Assembly: GCF_910592395.1 (NCBI RefSeq)
Contig: NC_088313.1
Location: forward strand, 3,290,501-3,354,500
DNA: 64,000 nucleotides
Direction: 5' to 3'
Origin: Lineus longissimus
Lineage: Eukaryota; Nemertea; Pilidiophora; Heteronemertea; Lineidae
The notes under the pieces are model-generated. The model made no database searches. It had not been told where the DNA came from and was given only the letters and a program-made list of their open reading frames with translations. The position numbers and the translations under genes are program-made. Positions 52,473 through 64,000 of the stretch are shown here, one piece after another; position 1 is the first letter of the stretch, and each line of letters starts with the position of its first letter.

Positions 52473-52662
52473 TGTGACCCGTCACAGCAAAACCAGGCGC
52501 TTGTCGCACAGAAGAAGAGCCTAAATGACACCAGGAGATAATGGAAGAAATTGATGTCCTCAGATTTCACAAAAGGCAGACAATAGAGAAATGAACAGAG
52601 AGTCCGTCTCAACCTGCCAAGCTCAAAGCGACATGCGCCTGGTTTTGCTGTAACGGGTCACA
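52473..52662. mobile_element. 190-bp MITE with 35-bp terminal inverted repeats
   Basis: The left end (52473-52507), starting TGTGACCCGTCACAGCAAAA, is inverted at 52628-52662 with only two mismatches over 35 bases. The interior of about 120 bp has no coding capacity. The flanks offer no longer duplication than TT, so the superfamily is open. The shape (short, long matching ends, no gene) is that of a miniature inverted-repeat element. Confidence 0.8.
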
Positions 52663-52899
52663 TTTTCTGAAAAACTTGTATGAATAGATGTTTCCTGTCT
52701 CCGCAGCGACAAACCTTTGCTTGACTTAAGTCGTTGTTGGTTATTACCCATCGTTGCAGTTGTTGCTCGCGGGTAGCATTGCTAAATACATGTACCCACG
52801 TGGGCTGAACATAGTTTTGTGGTTCGCGCGAACCCACTAGCAAAAGACAACAATTTGGTGAGAAAAACAAGCTCCTCCCTCCCACACCTTTCACTTACG

Positions 52900-53529
52900 A
52901 TGCAGGTAACTGAAGGGTGGATACGATTTTGTTCTTGGCATTTTATATTACAACATCACTACATGTATCCTAACACATCACGTTATTCCGGCCATGTTTG
53001 TATCTCTCATCACACCGACATAAGCAATATCAGTAAAAAGTGCCCCCTCCCAAAAAAAAATCACCAACATTCTTGTTTGGACATTTTGGACACTGCAGTA
53101 ACACAATATTTCAATCCGCCTCGCAGAAGGTTGTGTGCGAATGACGTGATCCCCGTCGCGCTTTCGTTCGAACTCCAAGGCCAACCATTCCCTCAAACAG
53201 CAGTATCTCAGCATGTATGTATCTCACTGACTGACAGGGTGAAATCAAAGGATGTTTCCAAACAACAGATCCACTCAAGGCAATCTCCCTGTTCTTGTTT
53301 GGACAGCGCGGTAACACAATATTTCAATCCGCCTCACAGAAGGTGGTGTGCGAATGACGTGGGCGCCGTCTCCTCTTCATACATCATACTTGACAGGACC
53401 CATTCATCTCGCTACAAGCATCCCTTCCTTCGACGTAATCAATCATTCGATAGACATTTTCATTTCTCCCCGATCAGTTTGACGTGGGTATCTCATCCGA
53501 AATCACATTTACAAACGTGTGCCTTGTAA
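52900..53529 (+). CDS. Unassigned open frame with an in-frame internal duplication
   Basis: Open for 209 codons from the first ATG (the frame is open from 52819). I recognise no family, signal peptide or membrane segment. Two segments are duplicated: residues around LDILDTAVTQYFNPPRRR recur as LDSAVTQYFNPPHRR, and HVCIS occurs before each. The offset between copies is 219, 222 and 213 bases at three anchors, always a multiple of three, so indels have kept the frame. Differences in the best block are nonsynonymous (R/H, L/W), which argues against strong purifying selection. It could be a lineage-restricted exon, or a tandem repeat that happens to lack stops in this frame. ATGCAG followed by GTAACT at 52900 also looks like a splice donor. 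Confidence 0.2.
   Translation: MQVTEGWIRFCSWHFILQHHYMYPNTSRYSGHVCISHHTDISNISKKCPLPKKNHQHSCLDILDTAVTQYFNPPRRRLCANDVIPVALSFELQGQPFPQTAVSQHVCISLTDRVKSKDVSKQQIHSRQSPCSCLDSAVTQYFNPPHRRWCANDVGAVSSSYIILDRTHSSRYKHPFLRRNQSFDRHFHFSPISLTWVSHPKSHLQTCAL
52993..53375 (+). repeat. Diverged tandem duplication, unit about 220 bp
   Basis: CATGTTTGTATCTC at 52993 and CATGTATGTATCTC at 53212 open the two copies. The matching core is TTCTTGTTTGGACA (53070, 53292), ACACAATATTTCAATCCGCC (53101, 53314) and GTGTGCGAATGACGTG. The middle of each unit is much more diverged. This repeat underlies the open frame at 52900-53529. Confidence 0.8.
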
Positions 53530-56500
53530 CCCTGTCTGGAACACGACAGACTGGAATTACTTTAGTATCAGTCGCTGGACCAGGCTCAGAAGCAATTCAC
53601 AAAGGATCTCAACACTTAAAATCAAACTCAGACTAAAGATAAAGGTTTTCGAGGCAAGTGTTCAATATTTTCAGCCGATCTCATCCCAATTCTCCGCAAT
53701 TCTTAGCAATATCTGCTAAATCTGGTCAATTTCTTCATCTATTTCTGGTTATCTTCGTGTCAAGGCATTGGAGCGCTGTCGCATTTCTGACTTCCTAATG
53801 CAGTATTCCCATATCTGTCACGGAAAACAAAGCCACCCAATAGGTTGTAGGTAATACTCGAAAAGCATCTAGATTTCCCTAGCCAGCTATCTCCATTGTT
53901 AGCGGCTAAATAATTCAAAGGTTGCCAACATCGAGGTCGCAAAGGTATCTGGATAACGACGAAAGGCAACAGGAGAGCGGTGTTCCTGGCGTTCCTTTCC
54001 CGGCGAGTATACTAGTATTGAGTTAAAATCGATTAATTTGCCCGTTCCGTACTGTTCATGTTTGCATCAGTGTCTTTAGAGACTGAATATTCCTTCTACG
54101 AAACGCTAATTAAGTACGGAAAGGTATTTTCGTACCGACACTTGGTCACAGCTCCAGGCCGGGAGCATGTGCAGGGTGCAGTGAATATCGCGTTCTGTTG
54201 CTAGCACTATGAAGTAAGAAATCCCGCCAAGATGGTTGAGCTCGATCAGACATGTCAGATGAATTCAGGCTGCGGTCCTTTGCGTCACTCTGTGTCACGA
54301 CATAAGCTGCCCCTTTCAAAATTTAGGTCAGAACGGTATGTCTATCTGGATACAAACACAAGGCCGGAGGTCTTGAATTACGGGATGAATGACTTTCTTT
54401 TTCTAGCTCAAAAGGTCAGAGTGGTCCAGATGGTTAGAGGGTAAATTAGTAGCATACTCATGCACATGGTCGGGAAAGTATCTGGAATTCAACCGCTCTT
54501 TCTGTCGTGTCTCCACAGTAACACCATCTCTCAGTTATGAGCAATTTATCGGAGAGAAGCTTAGCAGTATTCGACCCACATACACATGTACCTCTCCGAC
54601 ATTGTCTTACGCGACCAGCAACGAACGGTATTAAGACATTGCGCAGTTTGTTATTAAGGTCGTGGCAGTCACGTGACGGTCATAAAAGAGTCCATGAATT
54701 TCTCCGGTTAGATAAATTGCTCGTCATTATCTTGGAGCTTTTGATCCTGCAATTACCGGTGTCAATTTTTCATCCAAGGTCAATATGATGCATCAGTTCT
54801 GTCAACTCAAAGGTGGCTTGGTTAAGTCGTGGCTTGGAATTGTGATACACTATAAGCCTACATGTAATATTGGATATTCATTTTGATATTGTTACAACGT
54901 TTAACATACAGTATCTTTTCTTAACCAGTAATATTACACAAAGTACCATCATATACACTCTACTGACTGTCTTTTCTGTCAAATTGGTTTTTAGCTGCAG
55001 TCGAAACGGCAAGCAATATATCGAGTGTTAGTCACATGACGGGCAGACCAATTGAATGTATATGTACAATGATCACGTGATGTTAAATTGACCAATCGTG
55101 TATCTTTTTTTGGTTTTATTATCTTTTGATCTGATCGCCATTATATGGCATAAAAAATATAGAATAATCCTTTATAAAGATAACAATTACTAGGAGCACT
55201 TGCTTACTTTCGGCGCTTGGTGATTTCATGCAGCGCATGTTTATTTTCTGCTAATGCTGCACACAGACCTCACCCCATTCCGCAAATTGCTTCATTTATT
55301 CAAAGCAGAATTATCAGCGCGATGCAACTTTCAAAGGAGCACGTAGATTAATTTAAGAGAGTGGCATTCCGGTTTCACCTCCCAGAGTATCCTACAAAGG
55401 CTTTCATTATTCGGAGTAAACAGACTAATGGGTCTGAAAGCCAGTGTCAATACGGCGGACTAATACATACTTGTTGCACGAGGAGAATCTCGAAATGTCC
55501 AACCAAGCTTCTAATTAAGTCTGTGTCGGAGTGGATGATGGTATTTGACTGACACCACGAGATTGGCTATTAACCCACTGTTATGGGTAATGAAGACAAA
55601 CGAACTTACAGTGACACTACTAAAAGGATGAATTTAGAGTTAACCGAATGGGCAGGGCCAATAACTATTTGCTTTAGGACATTGTGTTGGAATTAGACAA
55701 GGAGGTGTTTGTTGTCTCATAAACACCGCGACCTAGCAGCTACATGTTTTAGGTATTGGCACCTCGGTTCTGCGCAAAATGACAGGATCCGATCGCGGGT
55801 GTCACGGTGGTGATGCTTGGTGAACAATTATTACACCGATAGTGATATATTTCTGTTTTAAAGCACCTCAAACTAAACATAATTCTGTATTGTTGATTGC
55901 TTTTCCAATCGATTCTTTCCTTTTTACCAACCAAACCGGTTATGTTGTCGACACCAGAATCGATGCAGCAAAACTCAGCGTATTATATTTCACATGGAAT
56001 CAAACAAAATGTAATTTAGAATGAGTTCACAAAAGACGCTCAAAAACTCGAATATGTCTTTAAATCTGACCTTCCCGCCTCTGTTAAGCAGTTTATAAAT
56101 GTCTATGCGGTGCAGGACAAATTAAATTGTTGTTTTCAAAATCGGTCCCTTGAAGGAAGATGATCAAACAAACTCTAACACATATTGCTAATTTACTCCA
56201 GCCATCAATATTTGCACAATATGTAATATTCCCTGTTTGGGAACAGAATCGGGTTGATCAAACGACCCAATTAATTGCCGTGGTATATTCCAGGCTTGAT
56301 TGGAACCGTACACCGACTTTGACGCGGTGGTTAGGCCGATTGAGGCTAAAGGCTAGAGATTGTCACCATGCTATGGATGGATGTCAGAAGATGAAGTTAC
56401 ATACCTGTATTCGTAATTCGATGTTGTATACCTTGACGAGTCCTATCTCGTTGGTCATATCAACTGAATAATGCAAAATATATCTAGGAAGGGTCCAGAA

Positions 56501-59500
56501 AGATTAAGTTTTCCAGTGTTACGCTTTTTCAATGTTCCCCATATCTTCATTTGTAAACGTTTCTTACAATAGACAAGAAAATCGTGTTATTCTTGTTTTC
56601 TAACGATTCGTAAAAAAATGATCGAGGGGAACCAGTGAGAAATCCCACGATATCACACTGGCATTCTAAATGTGACTCTGTCCCCAAGCAACTGATTTGG
56701 GTTTCGTTGGCCCTCTACGCTATTGATGAAATAGGAACTAATGAGTTAATATTTGTTATCACATCCCAAGATTGACTTTTTGAATATTTGATTGACGGGG
56801 AAATGATACCTCGACGTGTGCACATTGTCTCCCTAATACATGTATTCTTCATTGGAAGGGTCAACACTGTGGCTGTAACTGACAATGAGTGTAGTTCTCT
56901 TCTATTCCGACAATAAACAACGTATTGTTACCATGAAGATTTCCCTTGATGCGATGTTATATAGTTCTGTATACAAACCGTATAGCCGTTAGCGTCACAT
57001 GACATACATGTATAGCGCAAAATGGATATTTGCGTGCGTAAGAAATACATCCAGTCAGCATGGGACCGAAGCCTGATTGATTGATCACCTAATAATAATT
57101 TCACTCCTGCTTATATTCAGACTCTAAGAGAGGAATTTCATTTTCTTGTAGAGTGTATAGAATTTCATTTAGAACTCGTTAAGTGTGACCTTGAACATTC
57201 TGAAGGTCATACACGCCGAGGATCATGGATGTTTTGTCATTAAAGACTGTTTAAAGAGTGTTAAGCAATGTTATGATGAGAGAAAATCTTGTCTGACAGA
57301 ATTCCCGGTTATATCCTTGTAAAGTAAGTGCTATGCCTTAATTCGTTAAAAAAACGTTCAAAGTTAAAGTCCACTTTTTATCTTTTAACTATGAGACAAA
57401 AAACAATTAGACTCTTCCAACTTCCAATTCAGCCTTTATACACATGAGAAAGATTAGATAAAAAGTTAAAAAATGACATGTATACTTATTTATGGTAAGC
57501 TGTTAATCATTACATTATGCTACGGAGTAGTGACAATTTGGAGGAAATAAGCTTTTTATCTTTGTGCTTATAATGGATTTCCATATGACACAACAGACAT
57601 TTTTACGATTTGGCTTCGGGCAGCTTTATTTAATGGCTAAAAATATTGGCAGCATGCTGCTATGAATCCTTGTCGTAGTATTTAAAATACCGATACATCC
57701 ATATAAGTATTAAGAAAAATGTTGTCAATATCGAATATATGTTGCAGCTTTCAAACGAGCAAATCCAAGTCGATTTCGCGTGAAATGCAAACAAAGAACA
57801 CAATAGAATACCGTCAAAACCCCCGGGATTGAATAGCTACAATCTGAGTATAAAACTATTATCAGCAGATTCCGGGGTTTTAAAGGGAGTGTTGAAAGGG
57901 TAACAGATTAATGCGTTAAGTGCTTTGAGTTATAAAGCGATTTCTTTTCGATATTTTTCAGCATTTTTGAAAAAAGGAAGTTATTCTCAATCTAACCTAT
58001 TGAAGAATAAAGAATATATCACTTGATTGAAAAAAAAGTCCAATGGTAAGTGCCGTTTAGCAAGCATTCTTTTGCATCAATTGCTCCAAGGCATATACCA
58101 TTGTCTACTTTATTATCAGCAGACGACACTACAAAAGGGTGTGTTTGTTGTTTAGTCTGTTGATCATGAAGACGGTTTTTGACACAATATAGCAATGAAT
58201 ATATAAACAACGTAAATCTGCCTAGGAATTCGTACCGCAGTTATTTTTTCGTTTGGTAGTTTCAGGTGTAATAATTGTTTAATTCGAGATGATTTCATTG
58301 TTCCGGTACCTGTTTAATATAAAAACCTGTTAAAATATTTAGTGCTTGTGAAAATCATGTTTTATTAATGATAATGTGCATAAATTGTGCTCTTAACAAC
58401 AGCATACAGCAATTTTACTAACGAACAACTGTTGGTTAACTGAATAAAAGAGTACTGTCAATTCACCTTGTCATTGACTAAAATTAACCCTCTGAAAATA
58501 AGACAATGTCCAATTAAGTGCATATTTGTACAAATGATGTAGATGCCTGAAAAACCGTTAATCTCATCAAGTTGAACACAGAGTACAAGATCACAGATTT
58601 TTAAAACCAATCGAATGAAATAGGTATACACGTATTACATACATGTACTTTGTACAAGACCTCTTTCATACATGTACCATGTAGACATATGAGAATGTAA
58701 AGTGTAAGAACATCAGTTTTTAAATAGATATAACTTTTTTCTCAATTCTTTCAAATACATACATATTTCATACTTTGAACAGTTCTTGCACAATATAAGC
58801 TTAATGGACTGGTATTCCATTACAGGAGCACGCCACGCGAGCATCCATCATAGATACGCGTCATATAATGTAGGCGGAAATGTGCTGTAACTCAAAAGAA
58901 GGTTTTTAATTAACTTATCACTTGTTATGGATATTAGAATGGTGAAGACATATTGCTTTCAAGGCCATTGGCGCATTGAAGTTATGAGAGTACATTTTGA
59001 TTGTGATGGATCTCAAAATAGTTGAGTATTGAGAAGCTAGACCGGAGTCTTTCTGTGCTCTACAAAACGTGCAAGTCACGTACGGTGGTGATAGTCTAAG
59101 CATGTTTTAGCGTGTTTCACGTTTCGATTATAAGCGTCTTTAATCTTGATTTTGACAGCTTGGTTTCATCGACCAGATTCAGATATCTAGAGCGTTTGAT
59201 TGTGTCCTTTCTCCCTCTTTGGGAGTGTTCCTGCATACCGGTACCAGCGCATAGCTTTTTTCCTTTCCAGAACTCGCTTTCTCAAGAGTATTATATCAAA
59301 TCTGCTCTCTTCGATTGAGGGGTTTGCAGACGTAGCGTACTGATCTTAATGATAATCTTTGAGTGCCTTGCGAATGTCACAACATAGCCGAGATGCGCAC
59401 GATGCATCATCCACCTACTTCCAACCGGAGCCACAACTCCGTATACACCTTATAAGCCGATCCCGTAGGCATCATCATTCTCACTCGAAAGCATAAAGGA

Positions 59501-60253
59501 GTTGATTTTTCCTTAGTTTAGAGGAGATTATGTGCAATAAAACCACCAGTTTGAGTCAAGGTAAGAAACACTATCTGCCTATCCTCCACCACCGATGCTA
59601 TCCGACACCTCATCCAACCTTATCTCAATCAAACTCCGCGATGCACCTCCTTTGAACCCGCTCTTCATATCCTTACACACATTATCAAGGGACACAATAA
59701 TGACGAAAAAATCGTTATGATCTAAGCTTAATTTAAATGTAATAACTAAAGTCGGCTCGGGGATGGTGCGTAATCACAGTTAACTATTGATCTCTTTAGC
59801 GGGAAGACTATACGTGTTAATATACCTTGATGTTGGGCCGATTCCATGGGGATTTTGCCAAGGAATTTCGAATGAAGATATTATCTTGGGATTATTTCAA
59901 GGAACTTCCAAGAGGTGTTATGAAATGAATCCTAATTCGACCTTGAACACAATTAGACTGTTGATGAAACTAATACCAGTGAGTTACACATTAAATTTGA
60001 CGCTTTTGAAATGTAGTTGGATATCGTTATTACAGAAAGATTGTGAAAATGTTTCGTATACTAACATGTTCAGATAGAAATGATACACCGCTCATGACTA
60101 CATGGATGAAACCTTACTTGGCGTCTTCATTTGACTTCAAGATGACATCACTAAGCAAAACTAAATAGAAAAATGAGAGGCTACCCTTGAAAGATAGCAT
60201 TCCAATATTGTCCAATACAAATCGTGTCTAGACCACTGAAGCATGCATCCCAA
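53530..60253. other. Long AT-rich intergenic stretch
   Basis: About 6.7 kb with no recognisable gene. Open frames reach 103 codons (56160-56471), without motifs. ACATGTA words are frequent (54585, 54860, 56837, 57007, 58643, 58672). Confidence 0.5.
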
Positions 60254-60277
60254 CATGTCAAAGGGGACTTTGACATG
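60254..60277. repeat. Perfect hairpin, 10-bp stem
   Basis: CATGTCAAAG and CTTTGACATG are exact reverse complements separated by GGGA, with GCATGC on both outer flanks (60241, 60293). It is a compact perfect stem-loop in non-coding DNA, with no T-run behind it. The function is unknown. Confidence 0.75.
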
Positions 60278-60300
60278 CACGCGCACTATGTAAGCATGCA

Positions 60301-60480
60301 GATGGTTCTTCCGTACACTTTACCTCACGTTCGACACCCTGTAGATCTCTCGGGTCTGTAGCTGGTAACAATTCAAATATTTGCAATGATTCATATAAAA
60401 CACTTACTTGAGGTTAGTGTGGAGAATCTGTTGTGTTTGGTTCAAACCATGTATTACTTTTTTCTCGGCAATCAGTGGGA
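60301..60480 (+). repeat. Diverged direct repeat, copy A
   Basis: It aligns with 61256-61435 over about 180 bp: ATGGTTCTTCCGTACACTT with ATGGTGCTTCTGTGTACACTT, then CCTGTAGATCTCTCGGGTCTGT with CCTGAAGATCTATTGGGTCTGT, then ATTCAAATATTTGCAATGATTCA with ATTCAATATTTACTATGATTCA. The offset is 955-957 bases. Confidence 0.65.
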
Positions 60481-60597
60481 GAAGTAGATAGATCATGATA
60501 CAACTTTTACTAAAAACTTGCTCTCGTAACTAGATATGAGTTCACTGACTTCGAAGAAAAAGTAGCAGAAAACGACGACTGAGTTGATTCCAGATGT

Positions 60598-60850
60598 TAA
60601 TAATAATAATAATAATGAGTCTTTTATATAGCGCAATTCCGTGACACTATAGTTCTCGCTCAAAACGCTTTGGGATATCATATTATTACCCCGGTCTCCA
60701 CAGAAATCAATCAGGGGTTTCAAGGAGCAACCACAAGGCGCTCACTTTAACTCGACCAGTAGGGGAACTAAGCAGTGACTCGGCCAGGAGTCGAACCCAC
60801 GAACTCCTGATCATGAGGCCGACTCTCTTCCACTGCGCTACCGCTGCCCC
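60598..60850 (-). mobile_element. tRNA-derived SINE, apparently full length
   Basis: On the minus strand the element starts with a tRNA-like head (60850 to about 60770): GGGGCAGCGGTAGCGCAGTG is an A-box/D-arm region, CTCATGA sits in the anticodon position (CAU, Met-like) and GTGGGTTCGACTCC is the B-box. A body of about 100 bp follows, then a tail hairpin region with TTGCGCTATATAAAAG and a (TTA)n run at 60598-60616. Head, body and tail in this order define a tRNA-derived SINE. The tail motif TATATAGCGCAA is found at the ends of SINEs in many marine invertebrates and resembles the LINE tail at 41640 in this window. Confidence 0.85.
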
Positions 60851-61255
60851 TGTGACATGTTACATCAAGCCAATTTGTTAAATCAAGTCAACAGACAATA
60901 CCTTCCCACACAGTTGGCAATACCATCCCACACAGTCTTGCCGTGTCCAGCTTACGTCACTCTGCAACTTAGTTTGTTTTTATCGTGATATCTGTGTACC
61001 GTTCACATTGTACGTACATGTACTTGTATATTTGGCACATAAAACATCACGCTTGCATTGCAACAGTCTTCGAGGCACGTTCGATTTTTCCTCCCCTTGT
61101 TCCATTGTCTTTTATGACAAAACACGTAGATGACCTTGAAAGGTTGCCATCCGTACATATTGCATGTTCAGTGTGGGACATGTTCAGACCAGTGATGCAT
61201 GCAGACCTGCGGTGACAGCTTGAAATGTACGGGCTGATGTACATTCGCATCTATT

Positions 61256-61435
61256 AATGGTGCTTCTGTGTACACTTCACGACATGCGGTATTTCCTGAA
61301 GATCTATTGGGTCTGTTGCTTGTGGAAGATTCAATATTTACTATGATTCACTATACCGTTGGGACACATTGGGGCATGGTATTCTATGTGTTGTGGGAGC
61401 AACTATTTGTTGTGTTTTTCTCTTGTCATTGGGTG
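61256..61435 (+). repeat. Diverged direct repeat, copy B
   Basis: Partner of 60301-60480. The SINE at 60598-60850 lies between the copies. A 143-codon open frame (61268-61699) overlapping this copy begins at GTG, has no recognisable domain and is not matched by an open frame in copy A, so it is not annotated as a gene. Confidence 0.65.
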
Positions 61436-64000
61436 ATGTTCAAACGCTCAAATAACCTCGTTAAAAAGACCGCGTTTCATCAGTATTTGCTGCGAGTCAT
61501 CCAGTTGTTGTTTTACTGTAAGCACAAAAAAATCAAATCGCGCTCTTCTCAGCAGTCGTTAAAACGAGGGCTAAGAACTGCGCGAGTTGAGACACATCAT
61601 TTACTTTTTCTGCTTATGTTAGGCATGTTAGGTGACGCTGCAAATATCCTAAAATATTCTGATTTAGGTTCTGCCTTGATTTTAGCCTTTCTTCTTTAAG
61701 CACACCACTAACCCCGTTGAGTAGTCTGCTGTATTGTGCAGCGGAGACGAAAACAGTAAACCGTTACATTTGCAAATGTCAGAACACTTCCATAATTGGG
61801 GAAGGAAAATACATGCGGGGGAGTCGAGACGTACCGAATCGCAAAGTGTCTTTTAATTTTCGTTCGAAAAATCATGATTGCTTGCTAAAAGAGTCAGCGA
61901 GGATAACTGAGTGCAAACAGAAAGAAAGTAACCGCTGAATAGCGAATAAACCGTGGTGGATTCCTCGCTCATATTCGAATGTTAATAACAGTTTTAATAT
62001 CCGTAACATCAATTTGGTTTTATTGATGTTATTATATTAATATTGTAACCACTTCACTGAGGATACAAAATGTTTCATTACGGGTTAAGAGGCAAAGCTG
62101 GGATTACTTGAAGATAATACTTGTTGGGCTGTTAGACCTGCTTAACATCAAACATCATGCAATGGTATTATATGGATTTACATGTTGCTTACAGCTGACT
62201 TACAGTCTTTGTAGGCCCGCAGTTTTCCTTTGCATTTCAAATACACATAATTACGATTGCAATTTAATTGAATTTCTTGTTATTCAACGCAAACTATACT
62301 ATTCATAATATGTTGATTAATTTTCAACAACTGAATCAAAAAACTTTATTTGAGATTTCGCGCAGCGGCAACATGAATAAGGCCTGTTTATAGCTGCGCT
62401 CGCCATACGGCAAAACTAAATTCGGTCCCAGCACCAGTAGCTGTTGGCGTAATTGAAAGTGACAAAATGAAGCGGTTCTAGGTGTTTTTGAATATTAAAT
62501 ATTGAAGCGGTTGTCATCTTTTGATGATACGTCGGCCTTCAACCAATCACGCTATTATGGTAATTAGAATAGCCAAACACCCGCTGGCGCCGACCGTAGA
62601 TTTGCTGCGGTAGACACTGACTGCAGTGGGAAAAACTCTAATGGAATCAAACCTTAAGCAAAAAGCGTCATCTTTCCCCCGACTTGATGGCATTCAAATT
62701 CTATTTTTGCCATCATTAATAGTCACGGTGACGTCAATTCTGTTTCTTCTCAAGTAAACCAAGATTCTTGAACTTTCATACGCGGAAATTAAGAACTGAT
62801 TTCGATAGCAGTTGGATCAAGTCTTCCAGGAGTAACCTATGTGTACGTTAAGGTTCGTGGCGCCAGTCCAAAGAGCTGAAAGTCTGATACCAACATTGTT
62901 AGCTATGCTTGCAAATGCTAAACTTTTAATCTAACGATATAGGAGTGGTACATGTACCTGTTTCTCATAGCTTTAACTCTAAGGCAATTACAGTTCATGC
63001 CTCCTTTACTAGTCATGAAAACGGGGGTGGCAATTATGTATAATCATACATAGCTTATCTATTTTCTAGCATACCGCTCATGGCACGTCAGATCATTGCT
63101 GAATTGCAAAACAGCTTGAGCGCGGTCAAACGCCTCCAAGTCAAAATAGCTTAAAATCACGAAAACTGTATGTTACCGCTACATTACACCTGTCTTAAGC
63201 TTAATCAACCGTCAAAATTGCTTCACTGACTGAAAAACATACCTTCAACTTTAGAATAGTTTGTTTATCGATAACAAAAACGTTGATTATACGTAGATTT
63301 CGTCTATAATATTCTTAAATCTTATTCCGATTAGCCCAAAAAATGTGCAATTCTTAAAACGATATATGCATGTTGTATTAATCAATAGATCAATCAGAAG
63401 TGAAGTCACGTGAAGGTAAAATCTATATTTACTTGAAATAGTCTTATCGCAGCATTCCGGTTGTGACTCTGTCCTCATAACACCGCTTTGAGACGAATGG
63501 AAATTATAATAAAAAACCACGTCTCACTCTCCGTCCTTCTCAGCATGATTAGGTTGATTTGTTAAAGGAGATGGCGGATTTATGCTTTAAAATGTTTGTT
63601 CTCCAGTTTCATTTGTAAACTAACTTCTGAAAGTGGATGACGCTTCTCAATTTCGTTTCCGCTCAAAGGAAAAAGAAAACCTGGTTATTCGTTATTTTCA
63701 ACATGCAAGAGGTCAATGTACTCCTGGCGCGGGAATCATCTTCGCCCATCCGTCAACCAGACAATAATGGGTCACCATCGCCTGTTATTGAAGGAACATG
63801 AAGTAAATGTTATCTCACAGCCCACGGAAATGATTTGGGAACTTTTGCGTAGCGGAAAAAGATGTTTTCCTGTTGACCAAGAAGCCTCTTTTGCGCAACC
63901 TCGAGTCTCATACTTTTCCCCTCAACTCTTTTACAACATTTGCCAATTAATTCTAATAGTCGTAACTCATCAGAGAGTGTTATTGCGTCCTATAGTTTCT
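61436..64000. other. Intergenic DNA, nothing recognised
   Basis: About 2.6 kb to the window edge. Short open frames only, with no domain signatures, RNA genes or clear repeats. Confidence 0.5.

Noticed and set aside
60770-60850. Functional tRNA-Met gene on the minus strand
   Set aside because: The anticodon stem has mismatches, the ends do not form an acceptor stem, and the sequence continues into a SINE body and (TTA)n tail.
61268-61699. 143-codon open frame
   Set aside because: It begins at GTG, has no domain, overlaps a diverged repeat whose other copy is not open, and shows no splice or start context.

Overview
This window looks like metazoan nuclear DNA, most likely from a marine invertebrate. 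It is AT-rich and gene-poor, holds one animal-type cell-surface receptor gene, and is otherwise intergenic DNA with relics of animal transposable elements: LINE 3' ends, a tRNA-derived SINE, short inverted-repeat DNA transposons and tandem repeats. There are no operons, ribosome-binding sites, CRISPR arrays or phage genes. A lophotrochozoan or other marine invertebrate fits the SINE/LINE tails ending in TTTATATA(G/C)CGC and the many ACATGTA words, but this is inference and the species cannot be named from the sequence alone.

Layout. At 544-1995 lies one intact, uninterrupted coding region of 483 codons. It encodes a type I membrane protein with a signal peptide, a cysteine-capped leucine-rich-repeat block, one Ig domain, a Pro/Asn-rich stalk, one transmembrane helix and a short tyrosine-containing tail. 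This is the LRR-Ig architecture of Kekkon/LRRC4/LINGO-like neuronal adhesion receptors. About 62 kb of mostly non-coding DNA follows. 9 kb: a 77-nt sequence that can fold into a three-way junction. 12.1 and 15.3 kb: two copies of a small TA-flanked transposon of pogo/Tc1-mariner type. 24.6-25.7 kb: a diverged direct repeat followed by a roughly 120-bp tandem array. 33.3-33.6 kb: three near-identical 107-bp tandem copies. 35.9-36.9 kb: a complete 943-bp non-autonomous DNA transposon with 26-bp perfect inverted termini and a 9-bp target duplication. 41.6-43.1 kb: two unrelated 5'-truncated LINE 3' ends and a 30-bp perfect palindrome. 46.6 kb: a tRNA-Glu-like pseudogene or SINE head. 50.1-50.5 kb: a 180-bp tandem duplication with a conserved hairpin. 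52.5 kb: a 190-bp MITE with 35-bp inverted termini. 52.9-53.5 kb: an unassigned open frame with an in-frame internal duplication. 60.3-61.4 kb: a diverged direct repeat with a complete tRNA-derived SINE between its copies.

Only the receptor gene is a confident protein-coding gene. The genes do not form a pathway. The strongest candidates for something undescribed are the 943-bp transposon with CRE and E-box palindromes in its ends, the three-way-junction sequence at 9 kb, and the duplicated open frame at 52.9 kb. No new multi-gene system was found.
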